Source: Salinicola endophyticus (GTDB lineage Bacteria; Pseudomonadota; Gammaproteobacteria; Pseudomonadales; Halomonadaceae). From it: a DNA stretch of 64,000 bases. Below are positions 1 to 8,148 of this stretch, piece by piece. The stretch's first letter is position 1. The number at the start of each line of letters is the position of its first letter. Position numbers and translations under genes: made by a program. Below the pieces are notes generated by a model. The model saw nothing but the letters and a program-made list of their open reading frames with translations. It was not told the origin of the DNA and did no database searches. Location: positions 398,720-462,719 of the forward strand of contig NZ_PZJO01000001.1 in the NCBI RefSeq assembly GCF_003206575.1, given 5' to 3'.

Positions 1-125
1 AGCCCGAGCGCCAGCAGCATGGCGAAGCCGAAGCCGCAGTAGCCGCGCACCGCACCCGCCAGATACGCCAGTGCCAGCACTCCACCCAGCGACGGCAGCG
101 CCGGCATCATCGCCGCGACGTTCAC
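1..125 (-). CDS. TauE/SafE-family permease, N-terminal fragment
   Basis: The reverse strand is open from a GTG at 125 to the left edge, with a GGAG-type ribosome site about ten bases upstream and an in-frame stop at 177-179. The translation has a hydrophobic helix followed by RGYCGFGFAM, which matches the first conserved motif (R-G-x-x-G-F-G) of the TauE/SafE (TSUP) membrane permeases, some of which export sulfite or sulfoacetate. ATG codons at residues 6 and 7 are alternative starts. Only about 41 residues are visible, so the call rests on one motif. It is divergent from the class III aminotransferase. Confidence 0.6.
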   Translation of the reverse strand, partial: MNVAAMMPALPSLGGVLALAYLAGAVRGYCGFGFAMLLALG

Positions 126-447
126 CGCCGCACACTCCCCGGCCCAGTCCGCATCAACGTCACCATCGTCGCCCTCTCATCGTGACAACCGGGCTGGGAA
201 AACCGGGCTGTCATAGGCGAGCACCTTAAGCGCCGCGGCCCCAGGGGCTGTAGAGCCAGTTGCGGCGACTCCTCGGGACATGGTGCCGGCTGTCACGAGC
301 GCGACGAGGTTCTGGCTCTAAGACGATACCGCGGCGCCGCTTAGTCTGAACCTGAGCCAGACGCGTCTGGGCGCGAGCACAGCGCCCGAGGCGCAATCCG
401 CCTTTCCCCCTGGTGCCGATGGCGCCGGGCGACACAGGATGCAGACC
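126..447. promoter_or_regulatory. Divergent promoter region with nested inverted repeats and a direct repeat
   Basis: This gene-free stretch separates the TauE/SafE fragment from the aminotransferase. It holds two copies of AACCGGGCTG (187-196 and 201-210, 14-bp period). It also holds nested inverted repeats: an outer pair CTTAAGCGCCGCGG (225-238) with CCGCGGCGCCGCTTAG (329-344, two extra bases), and an inner pair AGAGCCAG (252-259) with CTGGCTCT (312-319). MocR-family regulators often bind direct repeats, so the first pair may be an operator; that is inference. No clear -35/-10 pair was identified. Confidence 0.4.
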
Positions 448-1812
448 ATGACCCAAGCCTCGACCGCCACCCTCGGCAACGACGCCATCAGCAGCGATGC
501 GATCAACCACGACGCAATCGACAATGACTATGTGCGCCAGCTCGACCGTCGGCACGTGTTCCACTCCTGGTCCGCCCAGGCCACCCTCGACCCACTGGTG
601 ATCGCCGGCGGCAGCGGCTGCCGGGTGTGGGACTATGCGGGCAAGGAGTATCTCGATTTCAGTAGCCAGCTGGTCAACACCAACATCGGCCACCAGCATC
701 CCAAGGTGATCGCCGCCATCCAGGCCCAGGCCGGCGCGCTCGCCACCGTGGCGCCGGCGCATGCCAACCTGGCCCGCGGCGAAGCGGCCAAGCGCATCCT
801 GGCGCGGGCGCCCCAGGGCTTCGAGAAGGTCTTCTTCACCAACGCCGGCGCCGATGCCAACGAGAACGCCATCCGCATGGCGCGGGCCTACACCGGCCGC
901 GACAAGATCCTTTCCGCCTACCGCTCCTACCACGGCAATACCGGCGCGGCCATTGCCGCGACCGGCGACCCGCGGCGCATCCCCAACGAGTTCGCCCGTG
1001 GGCATGCCCACTTCTTCAACCCCTACCTCTATCGCAGCGACTTCTGGGCCGGCGACGAGCAGCAGGAGTGCGAACGCGCCCTGCAGCATCTGCAGCGGGT
1101 GATCGAGTGCGAGGGGCCAGGGGCGATCGCCGCCATTCTGCTCGAGTCCGTGCCCGGTACCGCCGGCGTGCTGATCCCGCCCAAGGGCTATCTCGAGGGC
1201 GTGCGCCGGCTGGCCGATCACTACGGCATTCTGCTGATCTTCGATGAGGTGATGGCGGGTTTCGGCCGCACCGGGCGCTGGTTCGCCTTCGAGCACTTCG
1301 GTGTCAGCCCCGACCTGATCGTGTTCGCCAAGGGCGTCAACTCAGGCTATGTGCCGGCGGGCGGCGTGATCGTCTCCGCGCCGATCTGCCGCCACTTCGA
1401 CGACCAGATGTTCTACGGTGGGCTCACCTATTCCGGCCATCCGCTGGCCATGGCGGCGATCGTCGCGTCTCTGGATGCGATGGCCGAAGAGGGGATCGTC
1501 GATAACGCCGACCGGGTCGGCAACGGCGCGCTCGCCAAGGGGCTTTCGCAGCTCGCCAGCGATCACGCCATCATCGGCGAGACGCGCGGTGTCGGCGTGT
1601 TCCATGCCCTGGAGCTGGTCAGCGATCGCACCTCCCGCGCGCCGCTGCCGGGGGCCGAGATGGCCAAGATCAAGCGCGCCCTGATCGACAAGGGGCTGCT
1701 GCCGTTCGTGGTCGAGAACCGCATCCACGTCACCCCGCCCTGTATCGTCAACGAGGCCGAGGTGGCGCAGGGGTTGGCGATTCTCGACGAGGTGCTGGGC
1801 GCCGCCAGCTGA
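448..1812 (+). CDS. Class III PLP-dependent aminotransferase
   Basis: A fold-type I omega-aminotransferase of about 454 residues, the usual family length. It has the cofactor-binding FDEV (269-271) and the Schiff-base lysine in FAKG (Lys298, counted from the upstream ATG at 439). I prefer ATG 448 because AGGA lies eight bases before it; ATG 439 sits directly on that site. The opening segment (YLDFSSQLVNTNIGHQHP) is typical of aspartate-aminotransferase-family omega-transaminases that include taurine- and beta-alanine-pyruvate enzymes. With a TauE/SafE permease next door and a MocR regulator converging on it, an organosulfonate or omega-amino-acid substrate is possible but unproven. Confidence 0.9.
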   Translation: MTQASTATLGNDAISSDAINHDAIDNDYVRQLDRRHVFHSWSAQATLDPLVIAGGSGCRVWDYAGKEYLDFSSQLVNTNIGHQHPKVIAAIQAQAGALATVAPAHANLARGEAAKRILARAPQGFEKVFFTNAGADANENAIRMARAYTGRDKILSAYRSYHGNTGAAIAATGDPRRIPNEFARGHAHFFNPYLYRSDFWAGDEQQECERALQHLQRVIECEGPGAIAAILLESVPGTAGVLIPPKGYLEGVRRLADHYGILLIFDEVMAGFGRTGRWFAFEHFGVSPDLIVFAKGVNSGYVPAGGVIVSAPICRHFDDQMFYGGLTYSGHPLAMAAIVASLDAMAEEGIVDNADRVGNGALAKGLSQLASDHAIIGETRGVGVFHALELVSDRTSRAPLPGAEMAKIKRALIDKGLLPFVVENRIHVTPPCIVNEAEVAQGLAILDEVLGAAS

Positions 1813-1847
1813 GCCACTCCCGGAGTAGCGACACCGCTGACACACAG

Positions 1848-1868
1848 ACGCCGGCCTGCAGCCGGCGT
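1848..1868. terminator. Hairpin between convergent genes
   Basis: ACGCCGGC, loop CTGCA, GCCGGCGT forms a perfect 8-bp stem between the converging aminotransferase and MocR genes. There is only a weak T-rich tail (TGTGCTT), so termination is plausible rather than certain. Confidence 0.45.
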
Positions 1869-1934
1869 TGTGCTTGATAAGAAGCGGACCCGGGTTCGGC
1901 GCTCAAGACGGATGCCGGGGGAGCCAGGCTCTCT

Positions 1935-1973
1935 AGGCAGGCATCCCAGGCAGGCACCCCAGGCAGGCTTACC
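1935..1973. repeat. Three tandem 13-bp units
   Basis: AGGCAGGCATCCC, AGGCAGGCACCCC and AGGCAGGCTTACC lie head to tail just beyond the 3' end of the MocR gene. The array is in non-coding sequence and has no visible function. Confidence 0.6.
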
Positions 1974-2006
1974 AGGGATGCCCCCCAGACAGCCCCTCCG
2001 CCGGCA

Positions 2007-3467
2007 TCACCCCATGGCCCGTGCCAGGCGCTCGACCCCCGGGCCGATACGCGCCACATCGATGGCACCGAATCCCAGCCGCATGAAGTGTCGCGGTGGC
2101 ACCCGGTCGAAGAAGTGCTGGAAGCCGGGCTCGATCAGCACCCCGTACTGGGCCGCCCGCCACGCCAGGCGCTGGGTATCGATCTCGGCCGGCGCCTGCA
2201 GCCAGAAGACGCTGGCGTGGTCGCCGCCCACCCGTCGGCATCTCGGCAGATCGCGCTGGAGGCAGGCATCGAGAGTCTCCCAGCGGCGGTACATCTCCTC
2301 GGCGAAGACACGCAGATAGCGGTCGTAGTGGCCCTGGGACAAGAACTGCGCCAGCTGCTGCTGCAGACTCGAGGGCGGGTGCCGGTACATCAGCCGGCGC
2401 AGCGCGCGCAGCTCCTCGATCAGCTCGGCATCGGCGACCAGATAGCCCAGCCGCAGCCCCGGCGATAGCGGCTTGGAGAGGCTGCTCATGTAGATGACCC
2501 GGGCACCCGCCCGGCTCGCCTTCAGCGCCGGCAGCGCATGGTGGTCGAAATTCACCTCGGCGTCGTAGTCATCCTCCAGCACGATCTGATCGCGACGCTG
2601 GATCTGCTCGATCAGCGCCTCCCGCCTTGCCCGGCTCATGGTCACCCCGGTGGGCCCCTGATGGCTCGGGGTGACATAGAGGTAGTCGCAGTCGGCCGCC
2701 GCCGCATCCAGGCACATGCCCTCGTCGTCCAGCGGCTGATAGCTGAGCCGGGCCCCCTGACGCAGGAAGACGTTGGCCGCCTCACGGTAGCCGGGGTTCT
2801 CGACCGCGACCCGGGTGCGCGCATCGAACAGCAGTTGGGCGATCAGAAAGAGCGCATTCTGCGACCCCAGCGTGATCAGAATCTCGTCACTGCGGGCGTG
2901 GATGCCACGCTTGGGCAGCACCCGGGTGCGCAACTGCTCGATCAGCATCGGATCGTCCTGATCGTAGCGGTCGCTCAGCCAGTGGCGCTCGCGCTGCCCG
3001 CCGAGCAGCCGGCGGGAGGCCTCGCGCCACTGCTCCAGCGGAAACAGCCGGGTATCGAGCTGGCCATACACGAACGGATAGTCGTAGTGCATCCAGTTAC
3101 TGGGGCGCAGCACGCCCTGGAAATGGCTGGGCCGATGGGTGAAGCGCGCGTCCCATCCTGGTGCATCCTGCGCCTGCGCTGCACTCGGCTGGCTCGCTGG
3201 CTCCCCCGCCGCCATGTGATAGGCGGTGTGCAGGTAGTAGCCGCTGCGCGGCCGGCTGACCAGATAGCCATCCTCCACCAGCCCTTCGTAGACCAGCGCC
3301 ACGGTGTTGCGCGAGATCCCCAGCTGGCTCGACAGCCGGCGGCAGGAGGGGAGCGCCTCCGCGGCGGGAATGGTACCGGTATGGATGGCATCGAGCAGCG
3401 CCTCGCGCAGCTGCTCCTGCAGCCCCCGCGGGGCGTCGAAATCGAGCGCAAAGTAGTGATCGAGCAT
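2007..3467 (-). CDS. MocR/GabR-type transcriptional regulator
   Basis: A 486-residue protein with an N-terminal GntR-type winged helix (about residues 13-78; LGISRNTVALVYEGL is the recognition-helix region). An aminotransferase-like domain follows, with the PLP-contact segment LEDDYDAEV (298-306) and lysine 332 in SLSKPLSPG. This is the MocR architecture (GabR, TauR, PdxR), in which the aminotransferase fold senses PLP plus an amino compound and does not act as an enzyme. It is divergent from the gltS-like operon (280 bp apart) and convergent with the class III aminotransferase. The divergent operon is its most likely target, with the aminotransferase a second candidate. Confidence 0.9.
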   Translation of the reverse strand: MLDHYFALDFDAPRGLQEQLREALLDAIHTGTIPAAEALPSCRRLSSQLGISRNTVALVYEGLVEDGYLVSRPRSGYYLHTAYHMAAGEPASQPSAAQAQDAPGWDARFTHRPSHFQGVLRPSNWMHYDYPFVYGQLDTRLFPLEQWREASRRLLGGQRERHWLSDRYDQDDPMLIEQLRTRVLPKRGIHARSDEILITLGSQNALFLIAQLLFDARTRVAVENPGYREAANVFLRQGARLSYQPLDDEGMCLDAAAADCDYLYVTPSHQGPTGVTMSRARREALIEQIQRRDQIVLEDDYDAEVNFDHHALPALKASRAGARVIYMSSLSKPLSPGLRLGYLVADAELIEELRALRRLMYRHPPSSLQQQLAQFLSQGHYDRYLRVFAEEMYRRWETLDACLQRDLPRCRRVGGDHASVFWLQAPAEIDTQRLAWRAAQYGVLIEPGFQHFFDRVPPRHFMRLGFGAIDVARIGPGVERLARAMG

Positions 3468-3717
3468 GGTGCACCTCGCTGGCCAGCCGTGACGTCGCGC
3501 TAGGGGTTGTTACGCTGCAAGAACCACGCCACCGAACGTCGGCCTGCGCCTGTCATCGCTTGCCCCCGCACTACCCAGGCTGCCCCCTCCAGGCTCTCCC
3601 CCCTGGGCCCGCCGCTGTCTCGACCATCCCCGGCATCTGTCCTGTGGCATCGCCACGGCCCGACCTTACCATCGCCGATAGCGCCCAGAGCGCGGCGCCC
3701 GCCCCGCGGGACGCGCC

Positions 3718-3725
3718 AACAACAA
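3718..3725 (+). promoter_or_regulatory. AACAACAA (Hfq/Crc-type) motif in the gltS leader
   Basis: AACAACAA lies just upstream of the GAGGA ribosome site of the gltS-like gene. It matches the AANAANAA pattern through which Hfq (with Crc in pseudomonads) represses translation of catabolic and uptake genes. Whether this organism uses Crc is not known from the window. Confidence 0.4.
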
Positions 3726-3747
3726 TATCAACCGTGAGGATCGCAAC

Positions 3748-5151
3748 ATGGGCAGTACCTTTCATGGCATCATCGCCTTCGCGCTGATGGCGGCGCTACT
3801 GGTCGCCGGAAGCCTACTGCGCAGTCGCCTCGCCTGGCTGCGCGCCAGCCTGGTGCCGGGTAGCATCGTCGCCGGCGTGCTCGGTTTCCTGCTGCTCTCG
3901 TGCGGGCTGATCCCCGGCTACGGACCCGGGGACTTCACCGCCCTCGCCTTTCACTTCTTCACCCTGAGCTTCATGTCGCTGTGTCTGACCGGCAGCCCAA
4001 AATCGGCGGCCCGGGAGGGCCGACAGAGCGTGGTCGGCGGCGGGCTCTGGCTCACCCTGATCTGGACCGCCAGCCTGGGGGGGCAGGCGGTGCTCGGCTT
4101 CGCCCTGATGGCGGGCTACGACGGAATCAGTGGCGCCAACCTCGACCCGCTGCTGGGGGCGATCGTCACCCATGGTTTCACCCAGGGGCCGGGCCAGGCA
4201 CTGACCTACGGCACCCTCTGGGAGACCCGCTACGGTATCGCCGATGCCGCCCAGGTCGGCGTCATCTTCGCCTCGCTGGGCTTCATCGCCGCGTTCGCGG
4301 TGGGGGTGCCGGTGGCGCGCCACTTCCTCAAGCGCGGCCTCAACAGCAACCGCGAGTCGACCCTGGATGACGACTTCATCGCCGGCTTCCACGCCCCCGA
4401 ACGTCAGCCCGCCAGCGGTCGGCAGGTCACCCACCCGGGCAACGTCGACTCCCTCGCCTGGCATCTCGGTCTGCTCGGGGTCGCCTACGTCATCACCTAC
4501 GCCTGGCTGTCGTTCATGCAGCCGCTGGTCGCCGGCAACCAGGTGCTGTCGGTCTTCTTCAGCTTCAATCTCTTCTTCATCCACGGCCTCACGATCTGCG
4601 TGTTGATGCGCCTGCTGATCGACCGCTGCGGCTGGTCGAGCAAGGTCGACGACGACACCCTCAAGCGCATCACCAGCGGTTCGGTCGACTTCATGGTGGT
4701 GGCCACGCTGATGAGCGTTCAGGTGGCGGTACTCACCGCGCTGCTGGTCCCGATCCTGATCGTCGCTGCCGGCGTCACCCTCGTCACTCTGCTGGGCGCG
4801 GTGGCGATCGGCCGCTTGAGTGGGCGACTCGGCCCGGAACGCACGGTGACCGCCTTCGGCTGCTGCTGTGGCTCCACCGGTACCGGCCTGCTGCTGCTGC
4901 GCATGCTCGATGCGGACTTCAGCACCTCGGTGCCCAAGGAGCTGGCGTTCTTCAACATCGCGATCATCGTGGTCAACATTCCGACCCTGTTCTTCTTCGC
5001 GCCGATCGCCCCCTCCCTGGGCACCTGGACCTACCTGGCGATCTTCGGTGGCTATGCCGTGGCCGCCCTCTCCTGTATCCCGCTGCTGCGGGGCTGGCAA
5101 CGCCGACTTGAGGCTCGCGTGCCGGCCGATCAGGAGCCGACCCCGACATGA
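3748..5151 (+). CDS. GltS-like (ESS family) sodium:glutamate/organic-acid symporter
   Basis: A 467-residue polytopic membrane protein with about ten hydrophobic helices and two glycine-rich re-entrant segments (HGFTQGPGQALTYG and FGCCCGSTGTGLLLL). These match the paired pore loops of the glutamate:sodium symporter family. The central hydrophilic loop (about residues 200-235) is longer than in E. coli GltS, so the substrate may not be glutamate. The start is set by GAGGA eight bases upstream. Its stop overlaps the next start (ATGA at 5148-5151), so it is translationally coupled to the amidohydrolase and may import that enzyme's substrate or export its product. Confidence 0.85.
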   Translation: MGSTFHGIIAFALMAALLVAGSLLRSRLAWLRASLVPGSIVAGVLGFLLLSCGLIPGYGPGDFTALAFHFFTLSFMSLCLTGSPKSAAREGRQSVVGGGLWLTLIWTASLGGQAVLGFALMAGYDGISGANLDPLLGAIVTHGFTQGPGQALTYGTLWETRYGIADAAQVGVIFASLGFIAAFAVGVPVARHFLKRGLNSNRESTLDDDFIAGFHAPERQPASGRQVTHPGNVDSLAWHLGLLGVAYVITYAWLSFMQPLVAGNQVLSVFFSFNLFFIHGLTICVLMRLLIDRCGWSSKVDDDTLKRITSGSVDFMVVATLMSVQVAVLTALLVPILIVAAGVTLVTLLGAVAIGRLSGRLGPERTVTAFGCCCGSTGTGLLLLRMLDADFSTSVPKELAFFNIAIIVVNIPTLFFFAPIAPSLGTWTYLAIFGGYAVAALSCIPLLRGWQRRLEARVPADQEPTPT

Positions 5152-6788
5152 GCCTTCGTATCTATGCCGCGCGCCGCATCCTGACCATGAATCCGAGCCT
5201 GCCGGAGGCGACCCATATCGCCGTGCGCGATGGGCGCGTGCTCGGAGTCGGCACGCGGGAGGCGTTGGCCGACCTGGGCGCCCACGAGGTCGATCAGCGC
5301 TTCGCCGACAAGGTGATCCTGCCCGGGTTCGTGGAGGGGCATAGCCATGCGCTGGAGGGGGCGCTGTGGGAGTACGTCTATGCCGGGTTCTTCGCCCGCC
5401 AGGACCCCGAAGGCAACTCCTGGCCGGGGCTGACCGACATCGCGTCGCTGCAGGCGCGCCTGCGTCAGCAGGCTGACACCCTCCCCGCCGGGACCGCGTT
5501 GATCGCCTGGGGCTTCGATCCGATCTACTTCCCCGACCGGCGCCTGGACCGCCACGATCTGGATGCGGTCGACGCCGAACGCCCCATGGTGGTGATCCAT
5601 GCCAACCTGCACATGATGACGGTGAACGGGGCCATGCTGCGCCACGCCGGTCTCGACCGGCACGCCGGAATCGAGGGGGTGATGACGGACGCGGATGGCC
5701 ATCCCAACGGCGAGCTGCGGGAGATGGCGGCGATGTTCGCCATCTTCGATACGCTGTCGCTGGATCTCTTCGACCGTGGCAGCGAGCCGCAGACGCTGGC
5801 CCGCTATGCCCGGATCGCGCAGCGCCACGGCGTCACCACCCTGACCGATCTCTACAATCCGCTCAGCGAGCACGGCGTCGAGAGCATGCTCGCCACCTGT
5901 GCCCGTGACGACGTGCCGATGCGCCTGGTGCCGGCGATGAGCGCACTGACCTACCCCACCGATGTCGGCATCGAGCGGGTACTGGCGTGCCGCCAGCTCA
6001 GCACCGACAAGCTGCACTTCGGGCCGGTCAAGCTGATGACCGATGGCTCGATCCAGGGCTACAGCGCCCGACTCAACTGGCCGGGCTACCACGACGGCAT
6101 GCCCAACGGGCTGTGGAACGCGGAGCCGGAGAGGCTCATCGAGGTGGTCCAGCGCTACCATCAGGCCGGGCTGCAGCTGCATATCCACACCAACGGCGAC
6201 GAAGCCGTGGATCTGATGCTGGATGCGATCGAGTCCGCCCTGGAGCTGTGGCCACGCCCCGATCATCGCCACACCCTGCAGCACTGCCAGATCATCAATC
6301 AGGCGCAGATGCGGCGCGCGGCCCGCCTCGGGGTCTGCCTCAACATGTTCGCCAACCACCTCTACTACTGGGGCGATATTCACCGCGCGCGGACGCTGGG
6401 TTTCGAGCGCAGCCAGCGCCTGGAGCCGCTGGCCTCGGCCGAGCGTCTAGGCATCCCCATCGCTGCGCACTGCGACGCTCCGGTCACACCGTTGTCGCCA
6501 CTCTTCACCGCCTGGTGCACGGTGGCGCGTCAGACCGCCAGCGGGGCGGTACTGGGCGCCCACGAAGCGCTCAGCGTGACGCGGGCGCTCAAGCTCATCA
6601 CCCTGGATGCCGCCTATACGCTCAGGCTCGATGATCGCATCGGCAGCCTCGAGGTGGGCAAGTTCGCCGACATGGCGGTGCTGGACGAGGACCCACGCGA
6701 GGTAGCGCTGGCGCAGCTGCCGACGCTGCGCGTCGCGGCGACCGTGGTCGGCGGCATCGTCTATCCCAATCCGCCGGCCGAGCCCTGA
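5148..6788 (+). CDS. YtcJ-type metal-dependent amidohydrolase
   Basis: A 546-residue member of amidohydrolase family 3. Metal-ligand motifs are visible in order: GHSHA (His65, His67), KLMTDGSIQGYSARL, LHIHTNGDEAVD, LQHCQ and AAHCDAPVTP. A C-terminal composite beta-sandwich segment follows (GSLEVGKFADMAVLDEDP). Family members hydrolyse amide or N-formyl bonds with one or two zinc ions; the substrate cannot be read from sequence. The gene overlaps both neighbours by a few bases (gltS-like upstream, CobW downstream). This implies one operon for uptake, hydrolysis and metal supply. Confidence 0.88.
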   Translation: MSLRIYAARRILTMNPSLPEATHIAVRDGRVLGVGTREALADLGAHEVDQRFADKVILPGFVEGHSHALEGALWEYVYAGFFARQDPEGNSWPGLTDIASLQARLRQQADTLPAGTALIAWGFDPIYFPDRRLDRHDLDAVDAERPMVVIHANLHMMTVNGAMLRHAGLDRHAGIEGVMTDADGHPNGELREMAAMFAIFDTLSLDLFDRGSEPQTLARYARIAQRHGVTTLTDLYNPLSEHGVESMLATCARDDVPMRLVPAMSALTYPTDVGIERVLACRQLSTDKLHFGPVKLMTDGSIQGYSARLNWPGYHDGMPNGLWNAEPERLIEVVQRYHQAGLQLHIHTNGDEAVDLMLDAIESALELWPRPDHRHTLQHCQIINQAQMRRAARLGVCLNMFANHLYYWGDIHRARTLGFERSQRLEPLASAERLGIPIAAHCDAPVTPLSPLFTAWCTVARQTASGAVLGAHEALSVTRALKLITLDAAYTLRLDDRIGSLEVGKFADMAVLDEDPREVALAQLPTLRVAATVVGGIVYPNPPAEP

Positions 6789-7729
6789 TGACGGACGCCG
6801 ACGCCGCCGCCGGCACCACCGCGGTCACGCTGGTCGCCGGCTATCTCGGCGCCGGCAAGACCACCTGGCTCAACGCGCACCTGCGAAAGGAAGGCGGCGC
6901 CGATACGCTGGTGCTGGTCAATGACTTCGGCACTCTCAACGTCGACGCCGAGCTGATCGAGCACCAGGGCGAGCGCCTGCTCGCGCTGAGCAGCGGCTGT
7001 CTGTGCTGCTCGCTGAGTGACGAGCTCGGTGCCCAGCTCTCACGCCTGGCGCGCTGGCCGCAACCGCCCTCGACGCTGATCATCGAGACCAGCGGCGTGG
7101 CCCGCCCCGGACGGATCGCCGATCTCATCCGGGTGGCGCGGCGCTACCACCTGGAACGCACCGTCACCCTGGTGGATCTCTCCACCTTGAGCGCTCGACT
7201 CGACGACCGCCGGGTCGGCGCCCTGGTCGCCGAGCAGATCATCAGCGCCACCGAACTCGCGGTGAACCGGGAGTCGCTGCTGCCCCCGGCATCGCGGCAG
7301 GCCGCCTGGCAGCGGCTGAGGGCACTCGCCCTTGCCCCTGACGCCCGCCAAGCCACTATGACGCCGCTGGCCGCGGCAGCCGGGCCGGGGGGCACACCGA
7401 CGCAGGCGTTCCGCCCTGCGACGGCCGTCTCCGGCGCTGCCCCCGCTCCTGGCTCCAGCCCAGACTGGCAGCGTTTCCGCGTCAAGCTGCCGGCGACGCT
7501 GCGCCGCGAAACCCTCGAGGCGCTGCTCGCCGTGCATCGGGACGCCCTCGTGCGGGCCAAAGGGTTCGTCGACTGCGCGGGGCGTCGCTACGTCTTCCAG
7601 TGGAGCGGCGGGCGCCCCTCGTGGACACCCACGGCGCCGGGTCGCGGCGGGCCGAGCCAGCTCACCGGGATCGGCTTTCGCGGCGTCGCGCTGACGCAGC
7701 TGATCGCCGCGCTCGAAGCACTGGCGTGA
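6788..7729 (+). CDS. CobW/G3E-family GTPase (putative metallochaperone)
   Basis: A 313-residue G3E GTPase with Walker A GYLGAGKTT (18-26), the metal-binding CxCC motif at Cys71, Cys73 and Cys74, and a Walker-B-like IIETSG (98-103). The G4 guanine-specificity motif, normally NKxD, reads N160-R-E-S, which is unusual. An Ala/Pro-rich linker (about 175-225) separates the GTPase from a shortened CobW C-terminal domain, and the His-rich loop common in the family is absent. Because it is translationally coupled to the amidohydrolase, a role loading zinc into that enzyme is a reasonable inference. Confidence 0.85.
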   Translation: MTDADAAAGTTAVTLVAGYLGAGKTTWLNAHLRKEGGADTLVLVNDFGTLNVDAELIEHQGERLLALSSGCLCCSLSDELGAQLSRLARWPQPPSTLIIETSGVARPGRIADLIRVARRYHLERTVTLVDLSTLSARLDDRRVGALVAEQIISATELAVNRESLLPPASRQAAWQRLRALALAPDARQATMTPLAAAAGPGGTPTQAFRPATAVSGAAPAPGSSPDWQRFRVKLPATLRRETLEALLAVHRDALVRAKGFVDCAGRRYVFQWSGGRPSWTPTAPGRGGPSQLTGIGFRGVALTQLIAALEALA

Positions 7730-7746
7730 CCCCTGCCCAGCCACAT

Positions 7747-7764
7747 CTGGCACGGAACCTGCAT
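7747..7764 (+). promoter_or_regulatory. Sigma-54 (-24/-12) promoter for the ABC operon
   Basis: CTGGCACGGAACCTGCAT matches the sigma-54 consensus YTGGCACGrNNNTTGCW with one mismatch and the correct GG to GC spacing. It lies 385 bp before the binding-protein gene in a gap without genes. Amino-acid ABC operons are frequently sigma-54/NtrC controlled, so nitrogen regulation is likely; the enhancer sites would lie in the CobW gene. Confidence 0.65.
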
Positions 7765-8148
7765 AAATCTTTTGCATCAGTCATTGATGAGACATGCGCG
7801 GGTCATGGATCCGTCACGTGACTGCCCGCGGCTACGCCTCGACGCCGGAGCCTCGGCTGGCCAGCCTCAGGCCACGCGCGTGGCGTCTGGCCAGCCGCCG
7901 CCGGCCAACTGGCTCTACGAGACGGGGCAGCGAGTTCTTTAGGGTGAAACCACCGCCACACGGGCCGCGCCGTCGCCGACGGCCGCCCCGGCGGGGCAAT
8001 CCATGACAACGACCGCCATGGCAGCGATGTAATAGCAGCGACGCCATAACAACGACGCAATAACAACAATCACGACAACGACATCACTCGATAGCGGCGT
8101 CACGCGACCAAGACGTCACGCCATAACAACACCTCGAGAGGGTTCTTC
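7765..8148 (+). promoter_or_regulatory. Long CA-rich 5' leader of the ABC operon
   Basis: No gene is supported between CobW and the binding protein. The second half (8004-8135) is rich in ACAACGAC-like units. It contains AACAACAA at 8062-8069 and AACAACAC at 8125-8132, the latter just before the GAGGG ribosome site. These fit Hfq/Crc-type AANAANAA motifs and would leave the leader largely unstructured. Confidence 0.4.
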
